Origin: CAYJEQ01 sp964370185
GTDB taxonomy: Bacteria > Bacillota > Clostridia > Oscillospirales > Ruminococcaceae
Direction of reading: 5' to 3'
Length of the DNA stretch: 8,565 nt
Assembly: GCA_964370185.1 (NCBI GenBank)
Contig: CAYJIJ010000082.1
Span: 1 to 8,565 of the forward strand
Part shown: positions 1 through 5,791 of the stretch, one piece after another
How positions within the stretch are numbered: position 1 is the first letter of the stretch
How the letters are laid out: every line of letters starts with the position of its first letter
The notes under the pieces: generated by a model
Database searches by the model: none
What the model was told of the DNA's origin: nothing
The model's input: only the letters and a program-made list of their open reading frames with translations
Made by a program: the position numbers and the translations under genes

Positions 1-60
1 GCAATGAATCTAATGGGTGACGGCCTCAGAGATGCCCTTGACCCAAAACTGAAAGATTAA
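1..60 (+). CDS. Peptide ABC transporter permease, C-terminal end (DppC/OppC type), partial
   Basis: Frame 1 is open from the window edge to a TAA at 58-60 and encodes 19 residues ending NLMGDGLRDALDPKLKD. The pattern 'N-L-x-G-D-G-L-R-D-x-L-D-P-K-L' is the conserved C-terminus of the BPD_transp_1 permease subunit of dipeptide/oligopeptide/nickel importers (DppC/OppC/NikC type). This is the cytoplasmic tail after the last membrane segment. The next gene, an ATPase of the same importer class, starts 12 nt after the stop, which fits a dppBCDF-like operon order. Only the tail is visible, so the substrate (dipeptide, oligopeptide, nickel or glutathione) cannot be decided. Confidence 0.85.
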   Translation, partial: AMNLMGDGLRDALDPKLKD

Positions 61-66
61 GGGGTG
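59..66 (+). promoter_or_regulatory. Ribosome binding site for the DppD-like ATPase; decides a TTG start
   Basis: AAGGGGTG overlaps the stop codon of the upstream permease. Its core AGGGG (60-64) ends 8 nt before the TTG at 73, an ideal distance. The alternative in-frame GTG at 64 lies inside this site and would have no Shine-Dalgarno sequence at proper spacing. The next gene uses the same arrangement (G-rich site then TTG), which supports TTG 73. The overlap with the permease stop implies translational coupling. Confidence 0.6.
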
Positions 67-72
67 TACATA

Positions 73-1053
73 TTGAATACAGACAATTTGTTGGAGATAA
101 AAAACCTAACCGTTCACTTTGTAACTGTTGACGGTGTAGTACACGCAGTAGAAAATTTAAATTTGGCAGTGGGTGTGGGAAAAACTCTCGGACTAGTTGG
201 AGAAACAGGTGCGGGCAAAACTACCACAGTAAAATCCATAATGAGGATACTACAAGAGCCTCCGGCTAAAATACTGAGCGGTGAAATATTTTTCCAAGGT
301 GACGACCTACTTAAAAAGGATAAAAAATATATGAGGAGTGTTAGGGGAAGTAAAATCTCGATGATTTTCCAAGACCCAATGACTTCACTCAATCCGGTCA
401 TGACAGTTGGCGAGCAGATTATGGAAGCTTTAAAACTTCATGAGAAGCTCAGTACTAAAGATGCATATATGCGTGCCTGTGACATGCTTGAATTAGTTGG
501 AATTCGAGGTGAGCGTGCAGGGGACTATCCCCATCAGTTCTCTGGTGGTATGAAGCAGAGGGTTGTAATAGCGATGGCGCTTGCGTGTAATCCCAATCTT
601 TTAATTGCCGATGAGCCAACAACAGCACTCGATGTTACTATACAAGCGCAGGTTATGGAGCTGATGAAGACATTAAAAGAGAAGTATAAAACTTCTATGA
701 TTATGATTACCCATGACTTAGGGCTTGTGGCAGAAATTTGTGACAATGTAGCAATAATGTATGCCGGTGAGATAGTTGAGCAAGGGAGCAGGGAGCATTT
801 ATTCAGAAATGCACTACATCCCTATACGCAGGGGTTATTCCAGTGCATACCGAATTTAGCTGATGAGAGTACCACTCTAATCCCGATTAAAGGCATGATG
901 CCCGACCCTACAAAAATACCGAGTGGATGTCGCTTTCATCCGAGATGTCCACATGTCACAGAGCGTTGCACAAAAGAATCTCCACCAAATTATGAGGTGG
1001 AAAATGGACACACTGTAAAATGCTTCCTTGTGGAGCAAAATGAGGGGGTATAG
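73..1053 (+). CDS. dppD: Dipeptide/oligopeptide ABC transporter ATP-binding protein (DppD/OppD type)
   Basis: This is one of the two cytoplasmic ATPases that power peptide import. Numbered from the TTG at 73 (326 aa; three more residues if the GTG at 64 is used), it shows Walker A GETGAGKT at 43-50, Q-loop Q100 in IFQDPMTSLNP, an intact ABC signature FSGGM at 156-160, Walker B LLIADE at 176-181 and the switch His H214. The C-terminal oligopeptide-transporter extension (about 255-320) carries the family's four cysteines C286, C292, C299 and C317 (CRFHPRC...C...C). In related Dpp proteins these have been reported to bind a [4Fe-4S] cluster. The length is normal for the family. It follows the permease by 12 nt and is followed at 3 nt by the partner ATPase, so it sits in one operon. 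The DppD symbol reflects the family; substrate specificity is set by a binding protein that is not in the window. Confidence 0.92.
   Translation: MNTDNLLEIKNLTVHFVTVDGVVHAVENLNLAVGVGKTLGLVGETGAGKTTTVKSIMRILQEPPAKILSGEIFFQGDDLLKKDKKYMRSVRGSKISMIFQDPMTSLNPVMTVGEQIMEALKLHEKLSTKDAYMRACDMLELVGIRGERAGDYPHQFSGGMKQRVVIAMALACNPNLLIADEPTTALDVTIQAQVMELMKTLKEKYKTSMIMITHDLGLVAEICDNVAIMYAGEIVEQGSREHLFRNALHPYTQGLFQCIPNLADESTTLIPIKGMMPDPTKIPSGCRFHPRCPHVTERCTKESPPNYEVENGHTVKCFLVEQNEGV
1042..1049 (+). promoter_or_regulatory. Ribosome binding site for the DppF-like ATPase (TTG start)
   Basis: GAGGGGGT lies within the last codons of the DppD-like gene. The core AGGGGG (1043-1048) ends 8 nt before the TTG at 1057. 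No ATG or GTG lies in frame nearby, and the protein begins with a family-typical 'ILEVKGLKKHF' a few residues later, so TTG is well supported as the start. Confidence 0.65.
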
Positions 1054-1056
1054 GCA

Positions 1057-2004
1057 TTGAGTGATAAAATATTGGAAGTGAAAGGCTTAAAAAAGCACTT
1101 TCAGACTAAAAAAGGATTACTCCATGCCGTGGACGGTGTGGACTTCCATATAAACGCTAAGGAGACACTTGGGCTTGTGGGTGAGTCGGGATGTGGTAAA
1201 TCCACCATCGGAAGACTGGTACTACGTTTAATTGAGCCAACAGCGGGTGAAGTGCTATTTGAGGGCAACGACATAATAAAGCTTAACAAACTGCAAATGC
1301 GTGAGAAAAGAAAGAAAATGCAGATAGTTTTCCAAGATCCATATGCCTCACTTGACGGAAGAATGAGTATATTTGAAAGCATTGGAGAGCCACTGAGGGT
1401 GCAAAAAATTTATGCCAACAAAGCAGATTATGAAAAGCGCGTATATGAACTTATGGAAATAGCGGGACTTGCTAAAAGAGTTGCAAACTCATATCCCCAT
1501 GAGCTTGACGGCGGAAGAAGACAGCGTGTTGGAATTGCTAGGGCACTGTCGCTAAATCCTTCATTTATTGTTTTGGATGAGCCTGTTTCGGCACTTGATG
1601 TGTCAATTCAGGCACAGGTACTAAATCTGATGCAGGAGCTTCAAAGGGATTTAGGGCTTACATATCTCTTCATTTCACACGATTTATCGGTTGTAAAGCA
1701 TATTAGTGACCATATTATTGTTATGTATCTGGGAAGAATAGTGGAAAAAGCGGACTATAAATCGCTTTTTGAAAACCCGATACATCCGTATACACAGGCA
1801 CTTCTTAGTGCAGTGCCCATCCCATCAATTGATGTGGATATAAATAGAATTATCTTAGAGGGAGATGTACCGAGTCCTATAAATCCACCCGAAGGGTGCA
1901 GATTTGCAGGGAGATGTCCTATAGCGGAGGAGATATGTAAAAATGAAACTCCACAGCTTAGAGAAATATCACCCACAAGATTTGTAGCATGTCATCTTAG
2001 ATAA
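1057..2004 (+). CDS. dppF: Dipeptide/oligopeptide ABC transporter ATP-binding protein (DppF/OppF type)
   Basis: This is the second ATPase of the peptide importer, expected to pair with the DppD-like protein on the cytoplasmic face of the permease dimer. The 315-aa product has Walker A GESGCGKST at 42-50, Q-loop Q93 in VFQDPYASLD, Walker B FIVLDE at 170-175 and switch His H208. The signature motif is atypical: LDGGR at 150-154 replaces the usual LSGGQ, so the Ser that contacts ATP gamma-phosphate is an Asp. The D-loop SALD and the rest of the helix (RQRVGIARAL) are normal. The C-terminal extension has four conserved cysteines, C281, C287, C294 and C312, in the same pattern as the DppD-like protein. 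A stem-loop 21 nt after the stop closes the operon. The call rests on high motif conservation; the exact substrate is unknown. Confidence 0.92.
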   Translation: MSDKILEVKGLKKHFQTKKGLLHAVDGVDFHINAKETLGLVGESGCGKSTIGRLVLRLIEPTAGEVLFEGNDIIKLNKLQMREKRKKMQIVFQDPYASLDGRMSIFESIGEPLRVQKIYANKADYEKRVYELMEIAGLAKRVANSYPHELDGGRRQRVGIARALSLNPSFIVLDEPVSALDVSIQAQVLNLMQELQRDLGLTYLFISHDLSVVKHISDHIIVMYLGRIVEKADYKSLFENPIHPYTQALLSAVPIPSIDVDINRIILEGDVPSPINPPEGCRFAGRCPIAEEICKNETPQLREISPTRFVACHLR

Positions 2005-2025
2005 GATACTTTCCATACAATTTTA

Positions 2026-2069
2026 AAATCCAACCAAAGTGCAAATTTAAATGTGCTTTGGTTGGATTT
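2026..2069 (+). terminator. Stem-loop terminator of the peptide-importer operon
   Basis: A perfect 14-bp inverted repeat, 2026-2039 (AAATCCAACCAAAG) with 2056-2069 (CTTTGGTTGGATTT), encloses a 16-nt AT-rich loop and begins 21 nt after the TAA of the DppF-like gene. The downstream stretch (ATTTATTTGT-like, about 2067-2075) is only moderately T-rich, so termination may be partial. The A-rich left arm would also give a T-rich tail on the other strand, but no minus-strand gene ends here. Confidence 0.75.
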
Positions 2070-2075
2070 ATTTGT

Positions 2076-2094
2076 AGGGGTAAGGGCAACCCCT
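2076..2094. repeat. Small GC-rich inverted repeat
   Basis: AGGGGT (2076-2081) and ACCCCT (2089-2094) are perfect inverted arms around a 7-nt spacer, directly after the operon terminator. It is noticeably more GC-rich than its surroundings. It could be a second hairpin of a tandem terminator or a remnant of a dispersed palindromic element. Nothing further supports either. Confidence 0.4.
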
Positions 2095-2340
2095 GAAATT
2101 TGAATACATTTTATAAAAGTGGAGCCCTATTCACATAAAATATTCAATCTAAAACACAATTATACTACACAGGGCACTAATAAAATTTTGAGAATAATTC
2201 ATGCATTTGCCTTTTTCAAAAAAACAAAAAGAGATTACAGTAAAAAATCCACTGGGATTCACCCTAAATTTTACAATATATGTACTAAAAAACATCGCTT
2301 TTTCATAAGTTAGAGTATACCAAAAACGAGGAGGAAAACC
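2095..2340. other. AT-rich non-coding stretch upstream of the SpoIIID-like fragment
   Basis: I see no convincing gene here. A short GTG-initiated open frame (2119-2313) has low-complexity Lys/Phe-rich content, no Shine-Dalgarno site and no family resemblance. A minor 5-bp hairpin (AATCC-ACTG-GGATT) lies within the interval. No clear sigma-A promoter and no well-spaced sigma-E-type promoter could be found before the SpoIIID-like frame. The only firm element is AGGAGG at 2329-2334, the ribosome binding site of that frame. Confidence 0.5.
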
Positions 2341-2472
2341 ATGAAAGGCTTACCAGAAGAACGAGCCATTTTGCTTGCAAATTACATAATTGAAAATAAA
2401 ACTACGGTGCGAAGCACCGCTAAGAAGTTTAATATATCTAAGAGTACGGTACATACGGAAGTGACAAAATAG
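2341..2472 (+). pseudogene. spoIIID: Truncated SpoIIID-like sporulation transcriptional regulator (HTH half only)
   Basis: The 43-codon frame starts at ATG 2341 with a strong AGGAGG (2329-2334) 6 nt upstream and stops at TAG 2470-2472. Residues 7-38 (ERAILLANYIIENK, TVRSTAKKFNISKSTVH) match the SpoIIID family, whose members read roughly ER-x-I-x-I-A-x-YI-[VI]-E-x-K-x-TVR-x-[IT]-AK-x-F-x-[VI]-SKSTVHKD[VL]TERL. The helix-turn-helix (about 22-41) is complete. SpoIIID proteins are about 80-95 aa, and the basic C-terminal region needed for stable DNA binding is missing here. Bases 2472-2480 read GAA CGG TTG (E-R-L), the expected continuation of V-T-E-R-L, but are offset from GTGACA by five extra bases (AAATA, 2467-2471). 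This suggests a small insertion caused the frameshift and stop. No SpoIIID homology is visible past 2480, so the rest was lost or replaced. It is probably a decayed paralogue; a functional HTH microprotein is the alternative. Confidence 0.75.
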
Positions 2473-2612
2473 AACGGTTGTGGGTGGAGGTGGAGTAGAC
2501 GAGGCATGATGTAAATTATCCATCTTATTGACGCCCAAGGGTGACACCTGTAATCCAAAATCATATTCTGCACTTTAATGTTTTACATTTACTTAAAAAG
2601 TGTAATATCAAT

Positions 2613-2644
2613 TTGTCATTCTCGCGGTTTTAATAAAATGACAA
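2613..2644. repeat. Inverted repeat TTGTCATT/AATGACAA
   Basis: Perfect 8-bp arms at 2613-2620 and 2637-2644 enclose a 16-nt loop containing CGCG. It is the first of three neighbouring hairpins in this convergent region. The arm contains TTTGTCAT, a word seen twice more in the divergent promoter region at 5693-5700 and 5791-5798. It is either a weak secondary terminator or a protein site. Confidence 0.45.
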
Positions 2645-2646
2645 GA

Positions 2647-2668
2647 GGGGGCAACCTGAATTGCCCCC
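2647..2668 (-). terminator. Rho-independent terminator for the minus-strand regulator
   Basis: GGGGGCAA (2647-2654) and TTGCCCCC (2661-2668) form a perfect 8-bp GC-rich stem with a 6-nt loop. Read on the minus strand it lies 33 nt past the stop codon at 2703-2701 and is followed by TCTTGTCATTTTATT, a moderately U-rich tail. On the plus strand the hairpin is followed by GAGGATATAAAT, which is not a terminator tail, so the minus orientation is preferred. Confidence 0.7.
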
Positions 2669-2672
2669 GAGG

Positions 2673-2701
2673 ATATAAATAATCCTGCAGATTATTTATA
2701 T
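2673..2701. repeat. 12-bp AT-rich inverted repeat at the regulator stop codon
   Basis: ATATAAATAATC (2673-2684) pairs perfectly with GATTATTTATAT (2690-2701) around the loop CTGCA. The outer arm touches the last base of the minus-strand stop codon. It may protect the 3' end of the transcript or act with the GC-rich hairpin just beyond it. Confidence 0.5.
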
Positions 2702-3348
2702 TATACAATTTTAGGTATATTCTCAATTTCTCTTACAAGATTTGCACTTGTAAAATTCTCGCAGGCTTTATTATAATAGCACTCATATGGCATATCAAGT
2801 AATTTATAAATGGCATTTTCTTGCATTTTTCTAATTTCTAAATTGCATTTAATAACACAGATTATTTTATACAAATATCCATCTTCATAAGGATTTTTAA
2901 GGATATTACTATTGTTAATTGCGATGGTTAAGTGTTGGAAAGCCTGCTCATATTCACCTTCATTAAAATATATAATTGCGAGGTAGGCGTTCGCAAATGT
3001 TACCGAGAGAGTGCATTTGATATATTCACTAACCTGCTTATATTTTACAAAAATGTCTTTCGCTTTTGAAATTTCACCAATTTCAATATAGGAGTGGCCT
3101 AAGTTCATATAGAAAAGAGGAAGCATATCCATAATATTTTGCTCATTACAAATATTAATAGCTTTTTTATAATAGGTAATAGTTTCATGATAGTTTCCAA
3201 GATATCTATCCTCTGAGGCTAAATAGTTATAGACATTAGCCTTGTGATATAAAACTTCCTCTGTTAAAGGAAGAGTATTTAAAATATCCATTACCTGAAA
3301 TAGTACTTTTTTACCATTATGAAAATTACCTTTATTGTACTCACTCAA
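2701..3348 (-). CDS. TPR-containing C-terminal part of an interrupted SARP/LAL-type regulator
   Basis: The frame gives 215 aa from a TTG at 3348 to a TAA at 2703-2701. It contains TPR-like helical pairs at about 32-66 (YLGNYHETITYYKKAI), 74-107 (LFYMNLGHSYIEIGE) and 114-146 (NAYLAIIYFNEGEYEQAF). There is no DNA-binding or catalytic domain. It is in exactly the same frame as the upstream minus-strand gene: 22 sense codons (3414-3349) link this TTG to the TAA that ends that gene, and they read as natural TPR-linker sequence (ALRLLKVNPNPIKKSIILRA). No good Shine-Dalgarno site precedes the TTG (only a weak AAGAG). I therefore read it as the 3' part of one gene split by a nonsense codon, not as an independent gene. 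Low-level reinitiation or readthrough remains possible. Confidence 0.7.
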   Translation of the reverse strand: MSEYNKGNFHNGKKVLFQVMDILNTLPLTEEVLYHKANVYNYLASEDRYLGNYHETITYYKKAINICNEQNIMDMLPLFYMNLGHSYIEIGEISKAKDIFVKYKQVSEYIKCTLSVTFANAYLAIIYFNEGEYEQAFQHLTIAINNSNILKNPYEDGYLYKIICVIKCNLEIRKMQENAIYKLLDMPYECYYNKACENFTSANLVREIENIPKIV

Positions 3349-3414
3349 AGCATATGCTCTTAGTATGATCGATTTTTTAATAGGGTTTGGATTGACTTTT
3401 AAAAGCCTAAGAGC

Positions 3415-5646
3415 TTATAACGAATGTTCTTTTATCACATGATGATTTCGTGTCTGCTTTCCATATGAAATCATTTGCTGGTGTGCAGCTATCTTTCTTT
3501 CTACATCAGTGTCATACTCTAAGACTTCACTGGCAAATTTAATACCATTTTCATAATCACCATTTCTAATGGAAAAATTAGATTTAAGCAATAAAATCTG
3601 AAAATTGAGATGAGCAGGTAAAGTAGTATTTTGTGCGTCATGCTCAATTTCTTCAATATACCCCTTAGCAAGCGATGTAAGAACTTCTGGGTAATCATCA
3701 TATGAAGATACTCTATCTGTAATTTTTTTGATTTTGTACTCTATGTATTTTATTGTTTCACCGGCAGTTTTATAGTGATAAATAATTTCATCAATGTGTT
3801 TTCTGAATTTTATATCTTGCGTGCAACTATTAACAAATTGCTCTGCTACCTTTATATGAAAAGCTTTACGTTTAGTAAATGATAAGGAAGAATATATATG
3901 TTGCCTAAATTGATCATGGGAAAATGACAATTTTAGATTTTCTTCTGTAAACTCTTCTTTAATAAATCCATTATCTATAAGCACCTGGAAAATTTCTAAA
4001 ATTTCCATTTTATCTATACCCATTATGTTTGCTATTATATCGGGATTTATAAAATTGATAAAAATAGTAGAAATATCTAAAGCGGATTGTTCACTTTTTG
4101 AAAGTGATTTGAGTTTATTATCGAGCATTGTAATAAATTTATAATCGCCAGATATATTATTATCTTTTACATTTCTTATTATTTCCGATAAAAACAAAGG
4201 ATTTCCAGCACTTTCGTGAATGATGGAATTAATCAAAACTTTATCAGTGAAACCAAGTTGTGCAACTACAATTTTTTCAATATCAGAATGTGTAAAGTTG
4301 TTTAGCCTGATTAAATCTACGCTATTATTACTCGTATTACCAAGAAAATTATAAAATTGCGATTTATTTTCAGCCCTAAAAGTGAGAATAGAAAATACAT
4401 TATTGCGGTGGGTATTTAGGAGGATATTATAAATCATATTTTTGCTTCTAATATCACAAAAATGCAAATTATCTATAACTATAAAGAATTTTTTTTGGCT
4501 AACGAAAAAGTCGAATATGTCCGATAGTGTTTTTTCAACTTCATAAAAAGATATATCTTCATTACTTTGGGATGTATTGCCCACATAAGCGAATTTATCA
4601 AATATTAGCTGAAATGTATGGGAGATAATATTTTGATATTTATTTTGGAGAATATCATTAGTGATATCCATCAAATCAAGCATTTTTGATGCCAAAGTAG
4701 TTATAATCTTTAGTTGGAGATTAGCTTCGGCTTCATAACAGTCTATATGTATATGCAATGTGTCGAGCATATCATTATGTTTAACATATTGGTTTATAAG
4801 GGTGGTTTTACCCATGCCCATTTGTCCGATTATAATGAAATTTTTATAGAGTTGCCCCTTGGAAAAGCTCTTGTGTGAAAAATATATTTTCTGCAGTTCT
4901 GCTTCTCTTCCGTAAAAATAATGTTCATCGGATATTTTACTCATCTTTTTTTGCATTAAAATATTTTCATACAAGCTTTGTATTTCAGCGGCAGGCTCTA
5001 TAAATAACTCGTTTTTTAATGATGAGGCTATATCTTTATATACAGATATAGCCTCATCAAAATTTTTTCTTGAAAAATGATACTTCATCATTGCTAAGCA
5101 AATATCTTCATCAAAAGAATCAATCTCGCGAAGACTATAAAACTGTCTTACAGCCTCCTCTTTAGGCAGTATGCTAAGGCAATCTATAAAATCTTTTTTT
5201 GATAGATTGTAGAACTTCATTTCATATTGATTGACATACTCATGCATAAAATCTGTAAACTCTTCACAATCGCTCAAAGAAAGCCCTTCCAAAACACCAA
5301 CATGCAAAGGATCAATAATAATAGAAATATTTAAATCATCCGATATTTTAAGAACATTGCTTGCTTTTTCAAAAATAGCACAATCAAAATTCTTCTTGAT
5401 ATAATAAATAGCATTTCTCAAATTTTTATTCGCATTAACTTGATTAAGATCCGGCCAAAACATCTGCTCAAGCTCATTTTTGGGTATGCATTTTTTAATT
5501 GCAATATAAATAAACAAAGCTAAACTCTTTTTAGTTGCAAATTTTATTTTTTGACCATTTACTATTACGGTTGGCACACCGGATAAGTTGATTGTAATAT
5601 TAATTTTCTTCACATCCCTCAATTGTTTGTGACGCTTTTGTGACAT
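3415..5646 (-). CDS. SARP/LAL-type transcriptional regulator: winged helix, BTAD, AAA ATPase, TPR; interrupted at its 3' end
   Basis: The 743-aa product appears to be a large ATP-dependent transcription regulator. Residues 15-110 resemble an OmpR-type winged helix (INITINLSGVPTVIVNG...LRNAIYYIKK). Residues 115-232 fit the bacterial transcriptional activator domain (EAVRQFYSL...DEDICLAMMKYHF...FIEPAAEIQSLYENIL). Residues 240-500 are a STAND/AAA_16-like ATPase, with FYGREAEL, Walker A GQMGMGKTT (274-282), Walker B FFIVIDN (387-393), FRAE and the GNPLFLSEI motif (481-489). The HDQFRQHIYSSLS motif (577-589) is typical of LAL regulators. TPR-like repeats begin near 640. It ends at an in-frame TAA (3417-3415), after which the same frame runs on for 237 more codons, so the full protein was about 981 aa. 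The ATG at 5646 has no Shine-Dalgarno site; starts slightly downstream are possible. It is divergent from the AbgT-amidohydrolase operon and is probably its regulator (inference from position). Confidence 0.82.
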   Translation of the reverse strand: MSQKRHKQLRDVKKINITINLSGVPTVIVNGQKIKFATKKSLALFIYIAIKKCIPKNELEQMFWPDLNQVNANKNLRNAIYYIKKNFDCAIFEKASNVLKISDDLNISIIIDPLHVGVLEGLSLSDCEEFTDFMHEYVNQYEMKFYNLSKKDFIDCLSILPKEEAVRQFYSLREIDSFDEDICLAMMKYHFSRKNFDEAISVYKDIASSLKNELFIEPAAEIQSLYENILMQKKMSKISDEHYFYGREAELQKIYFSHKSFSKGQLYKNFIIIGQMGMGKTTLINQYVKHNDMLDTLHIHIDCYEAEANLQLKIITTLASKMLDLMDITNDILQNKYQNIISHTFQLIFDKFAYVGNTSQSNEDISFYEVEKTLSDIFDFFVSQKKFFIVIDNLHFCDIRSKNMIYNILLNTHRNNVFSILTFRAENKSQFYNFLGNTSNNSVDLIRLNNFTHSDIEKIVVAQLGFTDKVLINSIIHESAGNPLFLSEIIRNVKDNNISGDYKFITMLDNKLKSLSKSEQSALDISTIFINFINPDIIANIMGIDKMEILEIFQVLIDNGFIKEEFTEENLKLSFSHDQFRQHIYSSLSFTKRKAFHIKVAEQFVNSCTQDIKFRKHIDEIIYHYKTAGETIKYIEYKIKKITDRVSSYDDYPEVLTSLAKGYIEEIEHDAQNTTLPAHLNFQILLLKSNFSIRNGDYENGIKFASEVLEYDTDVERKIAAHQQMISYGKQTRNHHVIKEHSL

Positions 5647-5656
5647 TTTTGTGACA
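5626..5656 (+). repeat. Three direct repeats TTTGTGAC[A/G] at 11-bp period: putative SARP/OmpR-fold operator
   Basis: TTTGTGAC occurs at 5626-5633, 5637-5644 and 5648-5655, with starts exactly 11 bp apart, one helical turn. On the minus strand it reads as GTCACAAA three times and spans the ATG of the regulator (5646-5644). Direct repeats at 11-bp period are the known mode of binding for SARP proteins and for other OmpR-fold winged-helix regulators such as PhoB (TGTCA repeats). The third copy plus its trailing A ends 8 bp before a plus-strand TATAAT (5665-5670), matching the classical SARP promoter geometry. The cognate protein is inferred to be the adjacent regulator. Confidence 0.65.
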
Positions 5657-5660
5657 AATA

Positions 5661-5672
5661 TTATTATAATAA
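5661..5672. promoter_or_regulatory. Palindromic divergent -10 region (TATAAT on both strands)
   Basis: TTATTATAATAA is its own reverse complement and offers TATAAT on the plus strand (5665-5670) and on the minus strand (5668-5663). In the plus direction no -35 exists at 17 bp (GACATT at 5642-5647), but the 11-bp repeat array ends 8-9 bp upstream, as in activator-dependent SARP promoters. In the minus direction the -35 is also poor (TTACTA). A minus transcript would start about 10 nt before the regulator's ATG, leaving almost no leader. Confidence 0.55.
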
Positions 5673-5676
5673 AAAT

Positions 5677-5694
5677 AAATTACAATAGTAATTT
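5677..5694. repeat. Inverted repeat AAATTAC-AATA-GTAATTT
   Basis: Perfect 7-bp arms at 5677-5683 and 5688-5694 around a 4-nt spacer lie just past the divergent -10 palindrome, so it would fall at the start of a plus transcript from 5665-5670. It could be a dimeric repressor operator or a small 5' hairpin. AT-rich composition makes chance a real possibility. Confidence 0.35.
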
Positions 5695-5791
5695 TGTCAT
5701 AGATATGGTGAAAGTATAGCATACTACTTATTAATTGACAAGATAATCTATTGAATATTTGGGCAAAGAGATAGTAGGCCGTTTTATATCT

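Larger units (their letters stand above)
2473..2700. other. Convergent intergenic region with three hairpins
   Basis: This stretch lies between the SpoIIID-like fragment and the end of the minus-strand regulator. The first part (2473-2610) has no recognisable gene on either strand. A GC-rich patch at 2530-2550 (ACGCCCAAGGGTGACACCT) stands out from the AT-rich background and may be a leftover of a repeat. The second part (2613-2701) holds three consecutive inverted repeats, listed separately. Confidence 0.5.

Noticed and set aside
2276..2311. Sigma-E-type promoter (ATAT ... CATAAGTT) before the SpoIIID-like frame
   Set aside because: The gap of about 22 bp is much longer than the 13-15 bp expected for that promoter class, and the hexamers match poorly.
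2119..2313. 64-codon plus-strand open frame with a GTG start after the peptide-importer operon
   Set aside because: It has no ribosome binding site, no family resemblance and Lys/Phe-rich low-complexity content typical of AT-rich non-coding DNA.
2350..2573. Two overlapping minus-strand frames antisense to the SpoIIID-like fragment
   Set aside because: The plus strand here carries a clear SpoIIID match with a good ribosome binding site, while the antisense products show no motif.
3415..3417. Programmed recoding (selenocysteine or pyrrolysine) at the internal stop of the regulator
   Set aside because: The codon is TAA, not TGA or TAG, and there is no adjacent recoding-type hairpin or favourable readthrough context; a nonsense mutation is simpler.
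5735..5740. Perfect TTGACA in the divergent intergenic region as a -35 box
   Set aside because: No -10-like hexamer lies 16-18 bp downstream (TTTGGG at 5758); the nearby GATAAT is only 1 bp away.
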